Below are positions 46,300-57,367 of a stretch of 64,000 nucleotides of DNA, piece by piece. Within the stretch, counting starts at the first letter, position 1, and each line of letters starts with the position of its first letter. The position numbers were made by a program, and so were the translations under genes. The DNA lies in assembly GCA_022605955.1 (NCBI GenBank), contig JAKCOZ010000083.1, positions 992,001 to 1,056,000 of the forward strand, given 5' to 3'. The notes under the pieces were generated by a model. That model had not been told where the DNA came from. It was given only the letters and a program-made list of their open reading frames with translations, and did no database searches. This DNA comes from Rallus limicola. Lineage: Eukaryota > Chordata > Aves > Gruiformes > Rallidae.

Positions 46300-49068
46300 A
46301 TGCCTTTCATGCCTAGCTTCTTTACTTTGGGAGTTATTGCTGGACGTTTAGCATGTTTTGAACTGCAGTCTGCTAGGGCCGAGAAAAGCACCGTAGGAGG
46401 TTCCAGGCATGTTCCCTCTTTCCAGGCAAAGGAAAAGGCTGAGAGCCAAAGTGACAGGGGCTGCTCGTGTGTCCTGTTAGGAGGTTTCAGACAAGCTATG
46501 CCTTTCAGGCCTAGCTTCTTTACTTTGGGAGTTATTGCTGGACGTTTAGCATGTTTTGAACTGCAGTCTGCTAGGGCCGAGAAAAGCACCGTAGGAGGTT
46601 CCAGGCATGTTCCCTCTTTCCAGGCAAAGGAAAAGGCTGAGAGCCAAAGTGACAGGGTCTGCTCGTGTGTCCTGTTAGGAGGTTTCAGACAAGCTATGCC
46701 TTTCAGGCCTAGCTTCTTTACTTTGGGAGTTATTGCTGGACGTTTAGCATGTTTTGAATTGCAGTCTGCTAGGGCCGAGAAAAGCACCGTAGGAGGTTCC
46801 AGGCATGTTCCCTCTTTCCAGGCAAAGGAAAAGGCTGAGAGCCAAAGTGACAGGGTCTGCTCGTGTGTCCTGTTAGGAGGTTTCAGACAAGCTGTGCCTT
46901 TCAGGCCTAGCTTGTCTGGAAACCTCCTAACAGGACAAGCTATGCCTTTCATGCCTAGCTTCTTTACTTTGGGAGTTATTGCTGGACGTTTAGCATGTTT
47001 TGAACTGCAGTCTGCTAGGGCCGAGAAAAGCACCGTAGGAGGTTCCAGGCATGTTCCCTCTTTCCAGGCAAAGGAAAAGGCTGAGAGCCAAAGTGACAGG
47101 GGCTGCTCGTGTGTCCTGTTAGGAGGTTTCAGACAAGCTATGCCTTTCAGGCCTAGCTTCTTTACTTTGGGAGTTATTGCTGGACGTTTAGCATGTTTTG
47201 AACTGCAGTCTGCTAGGGCCGAGAAAAGCACCGTAGGAGGTTCCAGGCATGTTCCCTCTTTCCAGGCAAAGGAAAAGGCTGAGAGCCAAAGTGACAGGGT
47301 CTGCTCGTGTGTCCTGTTAGGAGGTTTCAGACAAGCTATGCCTTTCAGGCCTAGCTTCTTTACTTTGGGAGTTATTGCTGGACGTTTAGCATGTTTTGAA
47401 CTGCAGTCTGCTAGGGCCGAGAAAAGCACCGTAGGAGGTTCCAGGCATGTTCCCTCTTTCCAGGCAAAGGAAAAGGCTGAGAGCCAAAGTGACAGGGTCT
47501 GCTCGTGTGTCCTGTTAGGAGGTTTCAGACAAGCTATGCCTTTCAGGCCTAGCTTCTTTACTTTGGGAGTTATTGCTGGACGTTTAGCATGTTTTGAACT
47601 GCAGTCTGCTAGGGCCGAGAAAAGCACCGTAGGAGGTTCCAGGCATGTTCCCTCTTTCCAGGCAAAGGAAAAGGCTGAGAGCCAAAGTGACAGGGGCTGC
47701 TCGTGTGTCCTGTTAGGAGGTTTCAGACAAGCTATGCCTTTCAGGCCTAGCTTCTTTACTTTGGGAGTTATTGCTGGACGTTTAGCATGTTTTGAACTGC
47801 AGTCTGCTAGGGCCGAGAAAAGCACCGTAGGAGGTTCCAGGCATGTTCCCTCTTTCCAGGCAAAGGAAAAGGCTGAGAGCCATAGTGACAGTGTCTGCTC
47901 GTTTGTCCTGTTAGGAGGTTTCAGACAAGCTATGCCTTTCAGGCCTAGCTTCTTTACTTTGGGAATTATTGCTGGACGTTTAGCATGTTTTGAACTGCAG
48001 TCTGCTAGGGCCGAGAAAAGCACCGTAGGAGGTTCCAGGCATGTTCCCTCTTTCCAGGCAAAGGAAAAGGATGAGAGCCAAAGTGACAGGGTCTGCTCGG
48101 GTGTCCTGTTAGGAGGTTTCAGACAAGCTATGCCTTTCAGGCCTAGCTTCTTTACTTTGGGAGTTATTGCTGGACGTTTAGCATGTTTTGAACTGCAGTC
48201 TGCTAGGGCCGAGAAAAGCACCGTAGGAGGTTCCAGGCATGTTCCCTCTTTCCAGGCAAAGGAAAAGGCTGAGAGCCAAAGTGACAGGGTCTGCTCGTGT
48301 GTCCTGTTAGGAGGTTTCAGACAAGCTATGCCTTTCAGGCCTAGCTTCTTTACTTTGGGAGTTATTGCTGGACGTTTAGCATGTTTTGAACTGCAGTCTG
48401 CTAGGGCCGAGAAAAGCACCGTAGGAGGTTCCAGGCATGTTCCCTCTTTCCAGGCAAAGGAAAAGGCTGAGAGCCAAAGTGACAGGGGCTGCTCGTGTGT
48501 CCTGTTAGGAGGTTTCAGACAAGCTATGCCTTTCAGGCCTAGCTTCTTTACTTTGGGAGTTATTGCTGGACGTTTAGCATGTTTTGAACTGCAGTCTGCT
48601 AGGGCCGAGAAAAGCACCGTAGGAGGTTCCAGGCATGTTCCCTCTTTCCAGGCAAAGGAAAAGGCTGAGAGCCAAAGTGACAGGGTCTGCTCGTGTGTCC
48701 TGTTAGGAGGTTTCAGACAAGCTATGCCTTTCAGGCCTAGCTTCTTTACTTTGGGAGTTATTGCTGGACGTTTAGCATGTTTTGAACTGCAGTCTGCTAG
48801 GGCCGAGAAAAGCACCGTAGGAGGTTCCAGGCATGTTCCCTCTTTCCAGGCAAAGGAAAAGGCTGAGAGCCAAAGTGACAGGGGCTGCTCGTGTGTCCTG
48901 TTAGGAGGTTTCAGACAAGCTATGCCTTTCAGGCCTAGCTTCTTTACTTTGGGAGTTATTGCTGGACGTTTAGCATGTTTTGAACTGCAGTCTGCTAGGG
49001 CCGAGAAAAGCACCGTAGGAGGTTCCAGGCATGTTCCCTCTTTCCAGGCAAAGGAAAAGGCTGAGAGC
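46300..49068 (+). repeat. Satellite monomers with repeated short blocks
   Basis: Ordinary monomers. The three monomers after 46300 are followed by a second palindrome at 46866, and the monomers after 46942 restart with the same order of variants. The segment around 47500-48060 recurs 1188 bp (six monomers) later around 48690-49250. No gene. Confidence 0.7.
46866..46937. repeat. Palindrome 19 with 1-bp insertion in right arm
   Basis: Left arm ends CAAGCTG and the right arm has GTCTGGAAACC, one base longer, so the insertion is 48 bp. Only three monomers from palindrome 18. Confidence 0.88.
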
Positions 49069-49562
49069 CATAGTGACAGTGTCTGCTCGTTTGTCCTGTT
49101 AGGAGGTTTCAGACAAGCTATGCCTTTCAGGCCTAGCTTCTTTACTTTGGGAATTATTGCTGGACGTTTAGCATGTTTTGAACTGCAGTCTGCTAGGGCC
49201 GAGAAAAGCACCGTAGGAGGTTCCAGGCATGTTCCCTCTTTCCAGGCAAAGGAAAAGGCTGAGAGCCAAAGTGACAGGGTCTGCTCGGGTGTCCTGTTAG
49301 GAGGTTTCAGACAAGCTATGCCTTTCAGGCCTAGCTTCTTTACTTTGGGAGTTATTGCTGGACGTTTAGCATGTTTTGAATTGCAGTCTGCTAGGGCCGA
49401 GAAAAGCACCGTAGGAGGTTCCAGGCATGTTCCCTCTTTCCAGGCAAAGGAAAAGGCTGAGAGCCAAAGTGACAGGGTCTGCTCGTGTGTCCTGTTAGGA
49501 GGTTTCAGACAAGCTGTGCCTTTCAGGCCTAGCTTGTCTGAAACCTCCTAACAGGACAAGCT
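49069..49562 (+). repeat. 494-bp palindrome-terminated module, copy 2
   Basis: Same marks and spacing as at 45806, with GGGAATTATT added near 49149. A partial copy starts at 47881, 1188 bp earlier. It has AAAGGATGAG near 48063 and runs into ordinary monomers rather than a palindrome. Confidence 0.8.
49488..49558. repeat. 71-nt palindrome 20, one arm mismatch
   Basis: Left arm ends CAAGCTG; standard loop. It ends the second 494-bp module. Confidence 0.9.
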
Positions 49563-50896
49563 ATGCCTTTCATGCCTAGCTTCTTTACTTTGGGAGTTAT
49601 TGCTGGACGTTTAGCATGTTTTGAACTGCAGTCTGCTAGGGCCGAGAAAAGCACCGTAGGAGGTTCCAGGCATGTTCCCTCTTTCCAGGCAAAGGAAAAG
49701 GCTGAGAGCCAAAGTGACAGGGGCTGCTCGTGTGTCCTGTTAGGAGGTTTCAGACAAGATATGCCTTTCAGGCCTAGCTTCTTTACTTTGGGAGTTATTG
49801 CTGGACGTTTAGCATGTTTTGAACTGCAGTCTGCTAGGGCCGAGAAAAGCACCGTAGGAGGTTCCAGGCATGTTCCCTCTTTCCAGGCAAAGGAAAAGGC
49901 TGAGAGCCAAAGTGACAGGGGCTGCTCGTGTGTCCTGTTAGGAGGTTTCAGACAAGCTATGCCTTTCAGGCCTAGCTTCTTTACTTTGGGAGTTATTGCT
50001 GGACGTTTAGCATGTTTTGAACTGCAGTCTGCTAGGGCCGAGAAAAGCACCGTAGGAGGTTCCAGGCATGTTCCCTCTTTCCAGGCAAAGGAAAAGGCTG
50101 AGAGCCAAAGTGACAGGGTCTGCTCGTGTGTCCTGTTAGGAGGTTTCAGACAAGCTATGCCTTTCAGGCCTAGCTTCTTTACTTTGGGAGTTATTGCTGG
50201 ACGTTTAGCATGTTTTGAACTGCAGTCTGCTAGGGCCGAGAAAAGCACCGTAGGAGGTTCCAGGCATGTTCCCTCTTTCCAGGCAAAGGAAAAGGCTGAG
50301 AGCCAAAGTGACAGGGGCTGCTCGTGTGTCCTGTTAGGAGGTTTCAGACAAGCTATGCCTTTCAGGCCTAGCTTCTTTACTTTGGGAGTTATTGCTGGAC
50401 GTTTAGCATGTTTTGAACTGCAGTCTGCTAGGGCCGAGAAAAGCACCGTAGGAGGTTCCAGGCATGTTCCCTCTTTCCAGGCAAAGGAAAAGGCTGAGAG
50501 CCAAAGTACAGGGGCTGCTCGTGTGTCCTGTTAGGAGGTTTCAGACAAGCTATGCCTTTCAGGCCTAGCTTCTTTACTTTGGGAGTTATTGCTGGACGTT
50601 TAGCATGTTTTGAACTGCAGTCTGCTAGGGCCGAGAAAAGCACCGTAGGAGGTTCCAGGCATGTTCCCTCTTTCCAGGCAAAGGAAAAGGCTGAGAGCCA
50701 AAGCGACAGGGTCTGCTCGTGTGTCCTGTTAGGAGGTTTCAGACAAGCTATGCCTTTCAGGCCTAGCTTCTTTACTTTGGGAGTTATTGCTGGACGTTTA
50801 GCATGTTTTGAACTGCAGTCTGCTAGGGCCGAGAAAAGCACCGTAGGAGGTTCCAGGCATGTTCCCTCTTTCCAGGCAAAGGAAAAGGCTGAGAGC

Positions 50897-51390
50897 CATA
50901 GTGACAGAGTCTGCTCGTTTGTCCTGTTAGGAGGTTTCAGACAAGCTATGCCTTTCAGGCCTAGCTTCTTTACTTTGGGAATTATTGCTGGACGTTGAGC
51001 ATGTTTTGAACTGCAGTCTGCTAGGGCCGAGAAAAGCACCGTAGGAGGTTCCAGGCATGTTCCCTCTTTCCAGGCAAAGGAAAAGGCTGAGAGCCAAAGT
51101 GACAGGGTCTGCTCGGGTGTCCTGTTAGGAGGTTTCAGACAAGCTATGCCTTTCAGGCCTAGCTTCTTTACTTTGGGAGTTATTGCTGGACGTTTAGCAT
51201 GTTTTGAATTGCAGTCTGCTAGGGCCGAGAAAAGCACCGTAGGAGGTTCCAGGCATGTTCCCTCTTTCCAGGCAAAGGAAAAGGCTGAGAGCCAAAGTGA
51301 CAGGGTCTGCTCGTCTGTCCTGTTAGGAGGTTTCAGACAAGCTAAGCCTTTCAGGCCTAGCTTGTCTGAAACCTCCTAACAGGACAAGCT
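50897..51390 (+). repeat. 494-bp palindrome-terminated module, copy 3
   Basis: Same marks and spacing, but with GTGACAGAGTC near 50901 and GGACGTTGAGC at 50996, the last occurrence of that variant in the window. The palindrome at its end has CTAAGCC in the loop and CTCGTCTGTCC just before the arm. Confidence 0.8.
51316..51386. repeat. 71-nt palindrome 21, loop variant
   Basis: Arms perfect; the loop starts AGCC rather than TGCC. It ends the third 494-bp module and is followed after one monomer by palindrome 22. Confidence 0.9.
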
Positions 51391-53762
51391 ATGCCTTTCA
51401 TGCCTAGCTTCTTTACTTTGGGAGTTATTGCTGGACGTTTAGCATGTTTTGAACTGCAGTCTGCTAGGGCCGAGAAAAGCACCGTAGGAGGTTCCAGGCA
51501 TGTTCCCTCTTTCCAGGCAAAGGAAAAGGCTGAGAGCCAAAGTGACAGGGTCTGCTCGTGTGTCCTGTTAGGAGGTTTCAGACAAGCTAGGCCTGAAAGG
51601 CATAGCTTGTCTGAAACCTCCTAACAGGACAAGCTATGCCTTTCATGCCTAGCTTCTTTACTTTGGGAGTTATTGCTGGACGTTTAGCATGTTTTGAACT
51701 GCAGTCTGCTAGGGCCGAGAAAAGCACCGTAGGAGGTTCCAGGCATGTTCCCTCTTTCCAGGCAAAGGAAAAGGCTGAGAGCCAAAGTGACAGGGTCTGC
51801 TCGTGTGTCCTGTTAGGAGGTTTCAGACAAGCTATGCCTTTCAGGCCTAGCTTCTTTACTTTGGGAGTTATTGCTGGACGTTTAGCATGTTTTGAACTGC
51901 AGTCTGCTAGGGCCGAGAAAAGCACCGTAGGAGGTTCCAGGCATGTTCCCTCTTTCCAGGCAAAGGAAAAGCCTGAGAGCCAAAGTGACAGGGTCTGCTC
52001 GTGTGTCCTGTTAGGAGGTTTCAGACAAGCTATGCCTTTCAGGCCTAGCTTCTTTACTTTGGGAGTTATTGCTGGACGTTTAGCATGTTTTGAACTGCAG
52101 TCTGCTAGGGCCGAGAAAAGCACCGTAGGAGGTTCCGGGCATGTTCCCTCTTTCCAGGCAAAGGAAAAGGCTGAGAGCCAAAGTGACAGGGTCTGCTCGT
52201 GTGTCCTGTTAGGAGGTTTCAGACAAGCTATGCCTTTCAGGCCTAGCTTCTATACTTTGGGAGTTATTGCTGGACGTTTAGCATGTTTTGAACTGCAGTC
52301 TGCTAGGGCCGAGAAAAGCACCATAGGAGGTTCCAGGCATGTTCCCTCTTTCCAGGCAAAGGAAAAGGCTGAGAGCCAAAGTGACAGGGTCTGCTTGTGT
52401 GTCCTGTTAGGAGGTTTCAGACAAGCTATGCCTTTCAGGCCTAGCTTCTTTACTTTGGGAGTTATTGCTGGACGTTTAGCATGTTTTGAACTGCAGTCTG
52501 CTAGGGCCGAGAAAAGCACCGTAGGAGGTTCCAGGCATGTTCCCTCTTTCCAGGCAAAGGAAAAGGCTGAGAGCCAAAGTGACAGGGTCTGCTCGTGTGT
52601 CCTGTTAGGAGGTTTCAGACAAGCTATGCCTTTCAGGCCTAGCTTCTTTACTTTGGGAGTTATTGCTGGACGTTTAGCATGTTTTGAACTGCAGTCTGCT
52701 AGGGCCGAGAAAAGCACCGTAGGAGGTTCCAGGCATCTTCCCTCTTTCCAGGCAAAGGAAAAGGCTGAGAGCCAAAGTGACAGGGTCTGCTCGTGTGTCC
52801 TGTTAGGAGGTTTCAGACAAGCTATGCCTTTCAGGCCTAGCTTCTTTACTTTGGGAGTTATTGCTGGACGTTTAGCATGTTTTGAACTGCAGTCTGCTAG
52901 GGCCGAGAAAAGCACCGTAGGAGGTTCCAGGCATGTTCCCTCTTTCCAGGCAAAGGAAAAGGCTGAGAGCCAAAGTGACAGGGTCTGCTCGTGTGTCCTG
53001 TTAGGAGGTTTCAGACAAGCTATGCCTTTCAGGCCTAGCTTCTTTACTTTGGGAGTTATTGCTGGACGTTTAGCATGTTTTGAACTGCAGTCTGCTAGGG
53101 CCGAGAAAAGCACCGTAGGAGGTTCCAGGCATGTTCCCTCTTTCCAGGCAAAGGAAAAGGCTGAGAGCCAAAGTGACACGGTCTGCTCGTGTGTCCTGTT
53201 AGGAGGTTTCAGACAAGCTATGCCTTTCAGGCCTAGCTTCTTTCCTTTGGGAGTTATTGCTGGACGTTTAGCATGTTTTGAACTGCAGTCTGCTAGGGCC
53301 GAGAAAAGCACCGTAGGAGGTTCCAGGCATGTTCCCTCTTTCCAGGCAAAGGAAAAGGCTGAGAGCCAAAGTGACAGGGGCTGCTCGTGTGTCCTGTTAG
53401 GAGGTTTCAGACAAGCTATGCCTTTCAGGCCTAGCTTCTTTACTTTGGGAGTTATTGCTGGACGTTTAGCATGTTTTGAACTGCAGTCTGCTAGGGCCGA
53501 GAAAAGCACCGTAGGAGGTTCCAGGCATGTTCCCTCTTTCCAGGCAAAGGAAAAGGCTGAGAGCCAAAGTGACAGGGTCTGCTCGTGTGTCCTGTTAGGA
53601 GGTTTCAGACAAGCTATGCCTTTCAGGCCTAGCTTCTTTACTTTGGGAGTTATTGCTGGACGTTTAGCATGTTTTGAACTGCAGTCTGCTAGGGCCGAGA
53701 AAAGCACCGTAGGAGGTTCCAGGCATGTTCCCTCTTTCCAGGCAAAGGAAAAGGCTGAGAGC
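51391..53762 (+). repeat. Satellite monomers after paired palindromes
   Basis: A single monomer separates the palindromes at 51316 and 51561; ordinary monomers follow. TTCTATACTT with CACCATAGG near 52249 and GGCATCTTCC near 52734 are marks shared with the 38-42 kb region. TTCTTTCCTTTGG lies near 53239. GTTCCGGGC near 52135 and GTGACACGG near 53173 are private. Confidence 0.7.
51561..51631. repeat. 71-nt palindrome 22, reversed loop
   Basis: Perfect arms and reversed loop, 174 bp after the end of palindrome 21. This is the closest pair in the window, and the two loops are in opposite orientation. Confidence 0.92.
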
Positions 53763-54256
53763 CATAGTGACAGTGTCTGCTCGTTTGTCCTGTTAGGAGG
53801 TTTCAGACAAGCTATGCCTTTCAGGCCTAGCTTCTTTACTTTGGGAATTATTGCTGGACGTTTAGCATGTTTTGAACTGCAGTCTGCTAGGGCCGAGAAA
53901 AGCACCGTAGGAGGTTCCAGGCATGTTCCCTCTTTCCAGGCAAAGGAAAAGGCTGAGAGCCAAAGTGACAGGGTCTGCTCGGGTGTCCTGTTAGGAGGTT
54001 TCAGACAAGCTATGCCTTTCAGGCCTAGCTTCTTTACTTTGGGAGTTATTGCTGGACGTTTAGCATGTTTTGAATTGCAGTCTGCTAGGGCCGAGAAAAG
54101 CACCGTAGGAGGTTCCAGGCATGTTCCCTCTTTCCAGGCAAAGGAAAAGGCTGAGAGCCAAAGTGACAGGGTCTGCTCGTGTGTCCTGTTAGGAGGTTTC
54201 AGACAAGCTGTGCCTTTCAGGCCTAGCTTGTCTGAAACCTCCTAACAGGACAAGCT
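53763..54256 (+). repeat. 494-bp palindrome-terminated module, copy 4
   Basis: Same marks and spacing, with GGGAATTATT near 53845. It matches copy 2 closely. This is the last copy; the marks do not appear further right. Confidence 0.8.
54182..54252. repeat. 71-nt palindrome 23, one arm mismatch
   Basis: Left arm ends CAAGCTG; standard loop. It ends the fourth 494-bp module. Confidence 0.9.
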
Positions 54257-54624
54257 ATGCCTTTCATGCCTAGCTTCTTTACTTTGGGAGTTATTGCTGG
54301 ACGTTTAGCATGTTTTGAACTGCAGTCTGCTAGGGCCGAGAAAAGCACCGTAGGAGGTTCCAGGCATGTTCCCTCTTTCCAGGCAAAGGAAAAGGCTGAG
54401 AGCCAAAGCGACAGGGTCTGCTCGTGTGTCCTGTTAGGAGGTTTCAGACAAGCTATGCCTTTCAGGCCTAGCTTCTTTACTTTGGGAGTTATTGCTGGAC
54501 GTTTAGCATGTTTTGAACTGCAGTCTGCTAGGGCCGAGAAAAGCACCGTAGGAGGTTCCAGGCATGTTCCCTCTTTCCAGGCAAAGGAAAAGGCTGAGAG
54601 CCAAAGTGACAGGGTCTGCTCGTG

Positions 54625-54695
54625 TGTCCTGTTAGGAGGTTTCAGACAAGCTATGCCTTTCAGGCCTAGCTTGTCTGAAACCTCCTAACAGGACA
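54625..54695. repeat. 71-nt palindrome 24, standard loop
   Basis: Perfect arms and standard loop, two monomers after palindrome 23. Confidence 0.92.
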
Positions 54696-55463
54696 AGCTA
54701 TGCCTTTCATGCCTAGCTTCTTTACTTTGGGAGTTATTGCTGGACGTTTAGCATGTTTTGAACTGCAGTCTGCTAGGGCCGAGAAAAGCACCGTAGGAGG
54801 TTCCAGGCATGTTCCCTCTTTCCAGGCAAAGGAAAAGGCTGAGAGCCAAAGTGACAGGGTCTGCTCGTGTGTCCTGTTAGGAGGTTTCAGACAAGCTATG
54901 CCTTTCAGGCCTAGCTTCTTTACTTTGGGAGTTATTGCTGGACGTTTAGCATGTTTTGAACTGCAGTCTGCTAGGGCCGAGAAAAGCACCGTAGGAGGTT
55001 CCAGGCATGTTCCCTCTTTCCAGGCAAAGGAAAAGGCTGAGAGCCAAAGTGACAGGGTCTGCTCGTGTGTCCTGTTAGGAGGTTTCAGACAAGCTATGCC
55101 TTTCAGGCCTAGCTTCTTTACTTTGGGAGTTATTGCTGGACATTTAGCATGTTTTGAACTGCAGTCTGCTAGGGCCGAGAAAAGCACCGTAGGAGGTTCC
55201 AGGCATGTTCCCTCTTTCCAGGCAAAGGAAAAGGCTGAGAGCCAAAGTGACAGGGGCTGCTCGTGTGTCCTGTTAGGAGGTTTCAGACAAGCTATGCCTT
55301 TCAGGCCTAGCTTCTTTACTTTGGGAGTTATTGCTGGACGTTTAGCATGTTTTGAACTGCAGTCTGCTAGGGCCGAGAAAAGCACCGTAGGAGGTTCCAG
55401 GCATGTTCCCTCTTTCCAGGCAAAGGAAAAGGCTGAGAGCCAAAGTGACAGGGTCTGCTCGTG

Positions 55464-55534
55464 TGTCCTGTTAGGAGGTTTCAGACAAGCTATGCCTTTC
55501 AGGCCTAGCTTGTCTGAAACCTCCTAACAGGACA
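55464..55534. repeat. 71-nt palindrome 25, standard loop
   Basis: Perfect arms and standard loop, four monomers after palindrome 24. Confidence 0.92.
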
Positions 55535-56698
55535 AGCTATGCCTTTCATGCCTAGCTTCTTTACTTTGGGAGTTATTGCTGGACGTTTAGCATGTTTTGA
55601 ACTGCAGTCTGCTAGGGCCGAGAAAAGCACCGTAGGAGGTTCCAGGCATGTTCCCTCTTTCCAGGCAAAGGAAAAGGCTGAGAGCCAAAGTGACAGGGTC
55701 TGCTCGTGTGTCCTGTTAGGAGGTTTCAGACAAGCTATGCCTTTCAGGCCTAGCTTCTTTACTTTGGGAGTTATTGCTGGACGTTTAGCATGTTTTGAAC
55801 TGCAGTCTGCTAGGGCCGAGAAAAGCACCGTAGGAGGTTCCAGGCATGTTCCCTCTTTCCAGGCAAAGGAAAAGGCTGAGAGCCAAAGTGACAGGGTCTG
55901 CTCGTGTGTCCTGTTAGGAGGTTTCAGACAAGCTATGCCTTTCAGGCCTAGCTTCTTTACTTTGGGAGTTATTGCTGGACGTTTAGCATGTTTTGAACTG
56001 CAGTCTGCTAGGGCCGAGAAAAGCACCGTAGGAGGTTCCAGGCATGTTCCCTCTTTCCAGGCAAAGGAAAAGGCTGAGAGCCAAAGTGACAGGGGCTGCT
56101 CGTGTGTCCTGTTAGGAGGTTTCAGACAAGCTATGCCTTTCAGGCCTAGCTTCTTTACTTTGGGAGTTATTGCTGGACGTTTAGCATGTTTTGAACTGCA
56201 GTCTGCTAGGGCCGAGAAAAGCACCGTAGGAGGTTCCAGGCATGTTCCCTCTTTCCAGGCAAAGGAAAAGGCTGAGAGCCAAAGTGACAGGGGCTGCTCG
56301 TGTGTCCTGTTAGGAGGTTTCAGACAAGCTATGCCTTTCAGGCCTAGCTTCTTTACTTTGGGAGTTATTGCTGGACGTTTAGCATGTTTTGAACTGCAGT
56401 CTGCTAGGGCCGAGAAAAGCACCGTAGGAGGTTCCAGGCATGTTCCCTCTTTCCAGGCAAAGGAAAAGGCTGAGAGCCAAAGTGACAGGGTCTGCTCGTG
56501 TGTCCTGTTAGGAGGTTTCAGACAAGCTATGCCTTTCAGGCCTAGCTTCTTTACTTTGGGAGTTATTGCTGGACGTTTAGCATGTTTTGAACTGCAGTCT
56601 GCTAGGGCCGAGAAAAGCACCGTAGGAGGTTCCAGGCATGTTCCCTCTTTCCAGGCAAAGGAAAAGGCTGAGAGCCAAAGTGACAGGGGCTGCTCGTG

Positions 56699-56769
56699 TG
56701 TCCTATTAGGAGGTTTCAAACAAGCTAGGCCTGAAAGGCATAGCTTGTCTGAAACCTCCTAACAGGACA
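56699..56769. repeat. 71-nt palindrome 26, reversed loop, two arm mismatches
   Basis: Reversed loop. The left arm has TCCTATTAGG and TTTCAAACAAG in place of CTGTTAGG and TTTCAGAC. The same pair of changes occurs in palindrome 27, so these two share a recent ancestor. Confidence 0.9.
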
Positions 56770-57164
56770 AGCTATGCCTTTCATGCCTAGCTTCTTTACT
56801 TTGGGAGTTATTGCTGGACGTTTAGCATGTTTTGAACTGCAGTCTGCTAGGGCCGAGAAAAGCACCGTAGGAGGTTCCAGGCATGTTCCCTCTTTCCAGG
56901 CAAAGGAAAAGGCTGAGAGCCAAAGTGACAGGGTCTGCTCGTGTGTCCTGTTAGGAGGTTTCAGACAAGCTATGCCTTTCAGGCCTAGCTTCTTTACTTT
57001 GGGAGTTATTGCTGGACGTTTAGCATGTTTTGAACTGCAGTCTGCTAGGGCCGAGAAAAGCACCGTAGGAGGTTCCAGGCATGTTCCCTCTTTCCAGGCA
57101 AAGGAAAAGGCTGAGAGCCAAAGTGACAGGGTCTGCTCGTGTGTCCTGTTAGGAGGTTTCAGAC

Positions 57165-57189
57165 AAGCTATGCCTTTCAGGCCTAGCTT
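57165..57189. repeat. 25-nt hairpin present in every monomer (exemplar)
   Basis: AAGCTA and TAGCTT flank a 13-nt loop that itself folds as GCCT-TTC-AGGC with one mismatched pair between the two stems. The result is a 25-nt imperfect palindrome spanning the monomer boundary used here. The same hairpin occurs in ordinary monomers across the array. The 27 long palindromes are extensions of exactly this element, so it is the probable seed of the insertion. Any biological role is inference. Confidence 0.8.
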
Positions 57190-57367
57190 CTTTACTTTGG
57201 GAGTTATTGCTGGACGTTTAGCATGTTTTGAACTGCAGTCTGCTAGGGCCGAGAAAAGCACCGTAGGAGGTTCCAGGCATGTTCCCTCTTTCCAGGCAAA
57301 GGAAAAGGCTGAGAGCCAAAGTGACAGGGTCTGCTCGTGTGTCCTGTTAGGAGGTTTCAGACAAGCT
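57170..57367 (+). repeat. Reference monomer of the satellite (exemplar)
   Basis: This unit is chosen as a clean copy of the consensus from the most homogeneous part of the array. It is exactly 198 bp. It holds four CpGs (in GGACGT, GCCGAG, ACCGTA and CTCGTG), one CTGCAG and one AGGCCT. The commonest variable base is in CAGGGTCTGC versus CAGGGGCTGC. Other recurrent variants elsewhere are GGACGTTGAGC, GAATTGCAG, CACCATAGG, TGCTTGTG, TGCTCGGG, TTCTATACTT, AAAGGTAAAGG and CTTTCATGCC. The start point is arbitrary; I use the ATG only as a landmark. Confidence 0.95.
57264..57363 (+). repeat. Internal sub-repeat within the monomer (exemplar)
   Basis: A 16-bp block beginning TAGGAGGTT occurs twice in each monomer, at 57264-57279 and 57348-57363. 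The two copies match at 14 of 16 positions (TAGGAGGTTCCAGGCA against TAGGAGGTTTCAGACA). A second short direct repeat, TTCCAGGCA, occurs at 57271-57279 and 57290-57298, 19 bp apart. These suggest the monomer was built partly from shorter duplicated pieces, but they are short enough that chance cannot be excluded. Confidence 0.6.

Noticed and set aside
57268..57279. RNA polymerase III B-box-like sequence (GGTTCCAGGC) in each monomer, suggesting a tRNA-derived origin
   Set aside because: It differs from the B-box core at a usually conserved purine, no convincing A-box lies at the right distance upstream, and there is no terminator T-run or A-rich tail. Weak resemblance only.
57170..57367. CENP-B box in the monomer
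   Set aside because: I looked for the TTCG...A..CGGG pattern on both strands of the consensus and found none.
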